The translations under genes were made by a program, and so were the position numbers. Source: an uncultured Bacillota bacterium (GTDB lineage Bacteria > Bacillota > Clostridia > Peptostreptococcales > Anaerovoracaceae). From it: DNA of 5,415 nt. Under the pieces are notes generated by a model, which was not told the DNA's origin, made no database searches, and saw only the letters and a program-made list of their open reading frames with translations. Within the stretch, counting starts at the first letter, position 1; the number at the start of each line of letters is the position of its first letter. Shown one piece after another: positions 5,246 to 5,415 of this stretch. The stretch lies in assembly GCA_959606705.1 (NCBI GenBank), contig CAUHLX010000208.1:1-5415 (forward strand), in the 5' to 3' direction.

Positions 5246-5415
5246 TCAATTCCTCGATTCTTCTCCCCTGCGAAACACCTCGATCAGCTCCTGACTGATG
5301 CTGATATCCGAAACCGGTTCCGGAATCTCTTCTCGGGAAAACCATCTTGCTTCGGCCAATTCCTCTTCCTGAAGCGTGATCGTGCCGTCACCGTCCAGAT
5401 CCGCGAAAAAGCCGA
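5246..5415 (-). CDS. nudC: NAD(+) diphosphatase NudC-like, C-terminal fragment (cut by window edge)
   Basis: Fifty-five C-terminal residues followed by TGA; the 5' part lies beyond the right edge. The reading FFADLDGDGTITLQEEELAEARWFSREEIP has the ELxEARWFxREExP pattern near the end of NudC-type Nudix hydrolases, and the tail ISISQELIEVFRRG fits their last helix (SIArxLI type). These enzymes cleave NAD(H) to NMN(H) and AMP, and in bacteria also remove NAD caps from RNA. The Nudix box, the zinc-binding cysteines and the SQPWPFPxS motif that would prove the subfamily are outside the window, so another Nudix hydrolase is possible. The segment DLDGDGTITLQE (5366-5401) happens to match an EF-hand calcium loop. 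The gene converges with the VOC gene; no minus-strand terminator is evident. Confidence 0.75.
   Translation of the reverse strand, partial: GFFADLDGDGTITLQEEELAEARWFSREEIPEPVSDISISQELIEVFRRGEESRN

Overview
The window looks like a chromosomal segment of a Gram-positive, low-to-moderate GC anaerobe-type Firmicute, probably class Clostridia. This rests on strong AGGAGG-type ribosome binding sites, exported proteins with a SipW-type TATYAWF signal region, a short transaldolase of the TalC/FSA type, and compact intergenic regions with rho-independent terminators. No rRNA or other taxonomic marker is present, so the assignment is inference. There are seven protein genes: six complete and one cut by the right edge.

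Positions 1-3455 (minus strand) hold a four-gene unit read right to left. It starts with a YcgR-like PilZ protein (2793-3455), a predicted cytoplasmic cyclic-di-GMP receptor. Thirteen bases later comes a membrane-anchored protein with an extracellular C-terminal domain (1913-2779). Two exported proteins with near-identical SipW-type signal regions follow (811-1803 and 6-767). The last three proteins end in the same motif, W-[ML]-E-G-x-D-x-[DN]-C, and share further spaced blocks, so they look like diverged members of one extracellular domain family delivered by two different N-termini. A candidate promoter with a perfect 9-bp-arm palindrome centred on the predicted start site (3519-3562) lies ahead of the unit. 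The working idea is a surface or matrix protein system under cyclic-di-GMP influence. The sequence supports this by gene order and motifs only.

Positions 3456-3846 are non-coding: the operon leader and promoter on the left and the terminator of the transaldolase gene on the right.

Positions 3847-5415 hold ordinary housekeeping-type genes. A transaldolase (minus, 3847-4497) and a VOC-fold protein (plus, 4741-5169) are transcribed divergently from a 243-bp region with a recognisable promoter for each. The VOC gene ends in a hairpin terminator and converges on the C-terminal end of a NudC-like NAD(+) diphosphatase (minus, 5246 to beyond the window).

The most interesting part is the PilZ plus three-paralogue operon. 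The individual protein classes are familiar, but the combination and the role of the shared single-cysteine motif are not something I can assign to a described system.
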